Shown: positions 62,732 through 64,000 of the stretch, piece after piece
Layout: each line of letters opens with the position of its first letter
Position numbering within the stretch: the stretch's first letter is position 1
Assembly (NCBI RefSeq): GCF_014197435.1
Contig: NZ_JACIFP010000003.1
Coordinates: 1-64,000 of the forward strand
Direction: 5' to 3'
DNA from: Gordonia humi
GTDB taxonomy: Bacteria; Actinomycetota; Actinomycetes; Mycobacteriales; Mycobacteriaceae
Length of the DNA stretch: 64,000 bases
The notes under the pieces: model-generated
The model's input: only the letters and a program-made list of their open reading frames with translations
What the model was told of the DNA's origin: nothing
Databases searched by the model: none
Translations under genes and position numbers: made by a program

Positions 62732-62734
62732 TAG
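62180..62734 (+). CDS. IS5-family transposase, catalytic ORF (copy 2)
   Basis: About 184 residues, identical to copy 1 catalytic half (VLADKAYATGVNR, ERYKDRNVVERSFAW). No own start; likely made by the +1/-2 shift. The stop TAG uses the flanking TA. Confidence 0.8.
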   Translation, partial: GAASNHKNLALDGGEPAGHGIGRSRGGLTTKIHRAVDGRGRPLVNIVTGGQRNDGAMLAEVLADIYVPRIGAGRPRTRPDAVLADKAYATGVNRTILRGKQIAVVIPEKSTQVNSRKKRGRNGGRPPSFDAERYKDRNVVERSFAWSKQWRGLATRYDKLAITYRAGVTLNAILNWLQHLGDTP

Positions 62735-62774
62735 CTGCGGGATGCGAACGGGTGACTGATCACCGACCGGAATC

Positions 62775-63461
62775 TTACGATTCGGGCACCGCTGCCGTGA
62801 TGAAGTAGTCTGCTGCGGACATAATGTGTTGCCGCACAGTGTGCTCGACCCTGTCTGCATCCTTGGCGCGTAACGCATCGAGAATTGCGCGGTGGTCGTC
62901 CAGGCGCTTCATCATGGTGGTTTGGTCGTGCTGAACGATCTCGTTGACTGCTCGCCATCGTCGGGATGGTCCGAACGCGGTGACATTGGCGGCCAGCGCG
63001 GTGATGATTTCGTTGCCGCTTGCATCTTGCAGCTTCTGATCGAACTCACTTGCGAGCCGCAATACCTCCCGTGTTTCTCCTGCCGTTGCGGCCTTCTCCA
63101 TTCGGTCGACAACCTGCTGAAGGTGGTCGACCTCCGAGTCTGAGATCTTCGTGGTTGCGAATCGGGCGGCGATCGCCCGCAGGCATGCTTCGGTGTATGC
63201 GAGTTCATGAAGGGTCTCGGTCGTCGGTTGTGAGACCCGCACGGTTCGCGGGCCTGTGCGCTCGATGAGGCGTTCCTGTTCAAGGCGCCGTATAGCTTCT
63301 CGTACGGGGGTTGGGCTCACGCCCAGGCTGCTGGCGAGCGCGCGCTCGGTGATGCGCTCGCCTGGCAGGAGGCGGCCGAGTTCGATGCTGTCGCGTAGAG
63401 CTTGGTACGTGCGTTCGGCCAGTGTTGATCCCGCCTGAACAGCAGCAAGTTTTCCGGCCAC
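62775..63461 (-). CDS. GntR-family (FCD type) transcriptional regulator
   Basis: 228 residues. The winged helix is ERTYQALRDSIELGRLLPGERI followed by ALASSLGVSPTPVREAIRRLEQ (outline; about residues 15-70), the standard GntR N-terminus. The FCD ligand domain has the metal-binding Asp/His pattern (SEFDQKLQDASGN, DDHRAILDALRAKD, VRQHI). It is divergent from a citrate-type transporter gene whose start is 229 bases away, so it probably regulates carboxylate uptake. Confidence 0.93.
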   Translation of the reverse strand: MAGKLAAVQAGSTLAERTYQALRDSIELGRLLPGERITERALASSLGVSPTPVREAIRRLEQERLIERTGPRTVRVSQPTTETLHELAYTEACLRAIAARFATTKISDSEVDHLQQVVDRMEKAATAGETREVLRLASEFDQKLQDASGNEIITALAANVTAFGPSRRWRAVNEIVQHDQTTMMKRLDDHRAILDALRAKDADRVEHTVRQHIMSAADYFITAAVPES

Positions 63462-63689
63462 GTCATCCTTCCGATTGGCGAAGTCCCACTATAGCAAAAC
63501 GAAAATCGAAAGTACGGCTCTGAGCTGCACAGATGAAACTATGGAAGCGTTTGCTATTGCATAATTGGCCGTGGGTGTGGTGTGCTATCTGTCACCACGG
63601 CGGTCAGTTACCTCGCCGTCTCACGTTTCACTGTTACGCGCCGTGTACCGGGTCTGACCCTGGTTCGGCGTACTTCCTGAGGAGGCGCG
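63462..63689. promoter_or_regulatory. divergent promoter region gntR / citrate transporter
   Basis: 228 gene-free bases, with an AT-rich segment (CTATAGCAAAACGAAAATCG, 63491-63510) that likely holds the promoters. A GntR operator is expected here but no clear palindrome was found. Confidence 0.45.
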
Positions 63690-64000
63690 ATGGCCGTAGC
63701 CGGCTTCGCCATGATCGGTATCTTCATGGCCCTGGTCATGGGTAAGAAAGTCGTACCGATGGTGGCCTTTATTGTTGTGCCACTTACCTTCGCGGTAGCC
63801 ATGGGGGCTGGCCCGGATGTCGGTGGATACGTCATCGAGAGCCTCCAAGATCTTGCGCCGGTCGTAGCGCTATTGACTTTCGCGATCTTGTATTTCTCCA
63901 CCATGATCGATGCGGGTCTGTTCAACCCGCTGATCCGAAAAGTGTTGTCCGTCACGGGAGAAGATCCCCTACGGATTCTCCTGGGTACTGCAGTTCTGGC
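63690..64000 (+). CDS. CitMHS-family citrate transporter, partial
   Basis: The first 103 residues, running off the window. VAGFAMIGIFMALVMGKK is the first helix; VPMVAFIVVPLTFAVAMG follows; then LLTFAILYFSTMIDAGLFNPLIRKVL is the conserved CitMHS segment. These are secondary transporters for divalent-metal citrate with protons. GAGGAGG lies before ATG 63690. The GntR gene divergent to it is a likely regulator. Confidence 0.88.
   Translation, partial: MAVAGFAMIGIFMALVMGKKVVPMVAFIVVPLTFAVAMGAGPDVGGYVIESLQDLAPVVALLTFAILYFSTMIDAGLFNPLIRKVLSVTGEDPLRILLGTAVL

Noticed and set aside
1..64000. tRNA, rRNA or known riboswitch genes
   Set aside because: No tRNA-like cloverleaf with CCA-end context, rRNA motif or recognised riboswitch core was noticed on either strand; a covariance-model search would be needed to exclude them fully.

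Overview
The window reads as high-GC actinobacterial accessory DNA, most likely a large plasmid or plasmid-derived region of a Gordonia/Rhodococcus/Mycobacterium-type host. The grounds are the codon use, a MobF (TrwC/TraA-type) relaxase, a ParA/ribbon-helix-helix partition pair beside a putative Rep, an MmpL transporter, and HAIR and CIRCE heat-shock operators. The genus is an inference from gene style, not proved.

The backbone is broken into islands by insertion sequences. They are: a ParB-like block (2016-4117); a DUF3800 gene (5533-6237); an NrdH/DnaB-N-like/small-gene block ending in two VbhA-like antitoxins and a decapitated Fic toxin (12895-15286); the relaxase (36922-41724); a transfer block with small genes and an interrupted VirD4/TraG coupling protein (52655-56640); and the rep-par block (56730-60374). 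The relaxase is intact but the coupling protein is destroyed, so the element is probably not self-transmissible from these genes alone.

Cargo sits between the islands. (1) hsp20 with dual heat-shock operators (938-1470). (2) MmpL transporter, TetR regulator and thioesterase with a perfect TetR-type operator (7818-12163). (3) A tightly coupled catabolic operon (33507 down to 25272): MFS transporter, 4-OT-type tautomerase, enol-lactonase-like hydrolase, SDR, alpha/beta hydrolase, HAPMO-like Baeyer-Villiger monooxygenase, phthalate-dioxygenase-type reductase and cytochrome P450. It has a divergent IclR regulator and a further SDR, and suggests oxidation of a ketone or aromatic ketone to an ester or lactone followed by hydrolysis. 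(4) A second coupled operon (49987 down to 42017): family III CoA-transferase, Zn alcohol dehydrogenase, aldehyde dehydrogenase, a two-TM small protein, a TctA-like permease and an HMG-CoA-lyase-like enzyme, with a divergent LysR regulator. It suggests an alcohol to aldehyde to acid to acyl-CoA to cleavage route; the lyase is interrupted by an IS. (5) GntR and a partial CitMHS citrate transporter at the right edge.

Mobile DNA is dense: two identical IS5-family copies (975 bp), two IS110 elements (one nested in an IS3 element), a head-to-tail triple array of an identical 1453-bp ISL3 element, four identical 1268-bp IS3-family copies in two inverted pairs, a frameshifted IS256 relic and several IS3 scraps. 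Several insertions can be resolved to the base. One IS5 copy landed inside the TAA stop of the parB-like gene and kept a stop there. One IS3 copy split the lyase with an ACC duplication, and another split traG with a GTC duplication. No rRNA, tRNA or CRISPR array was seen.
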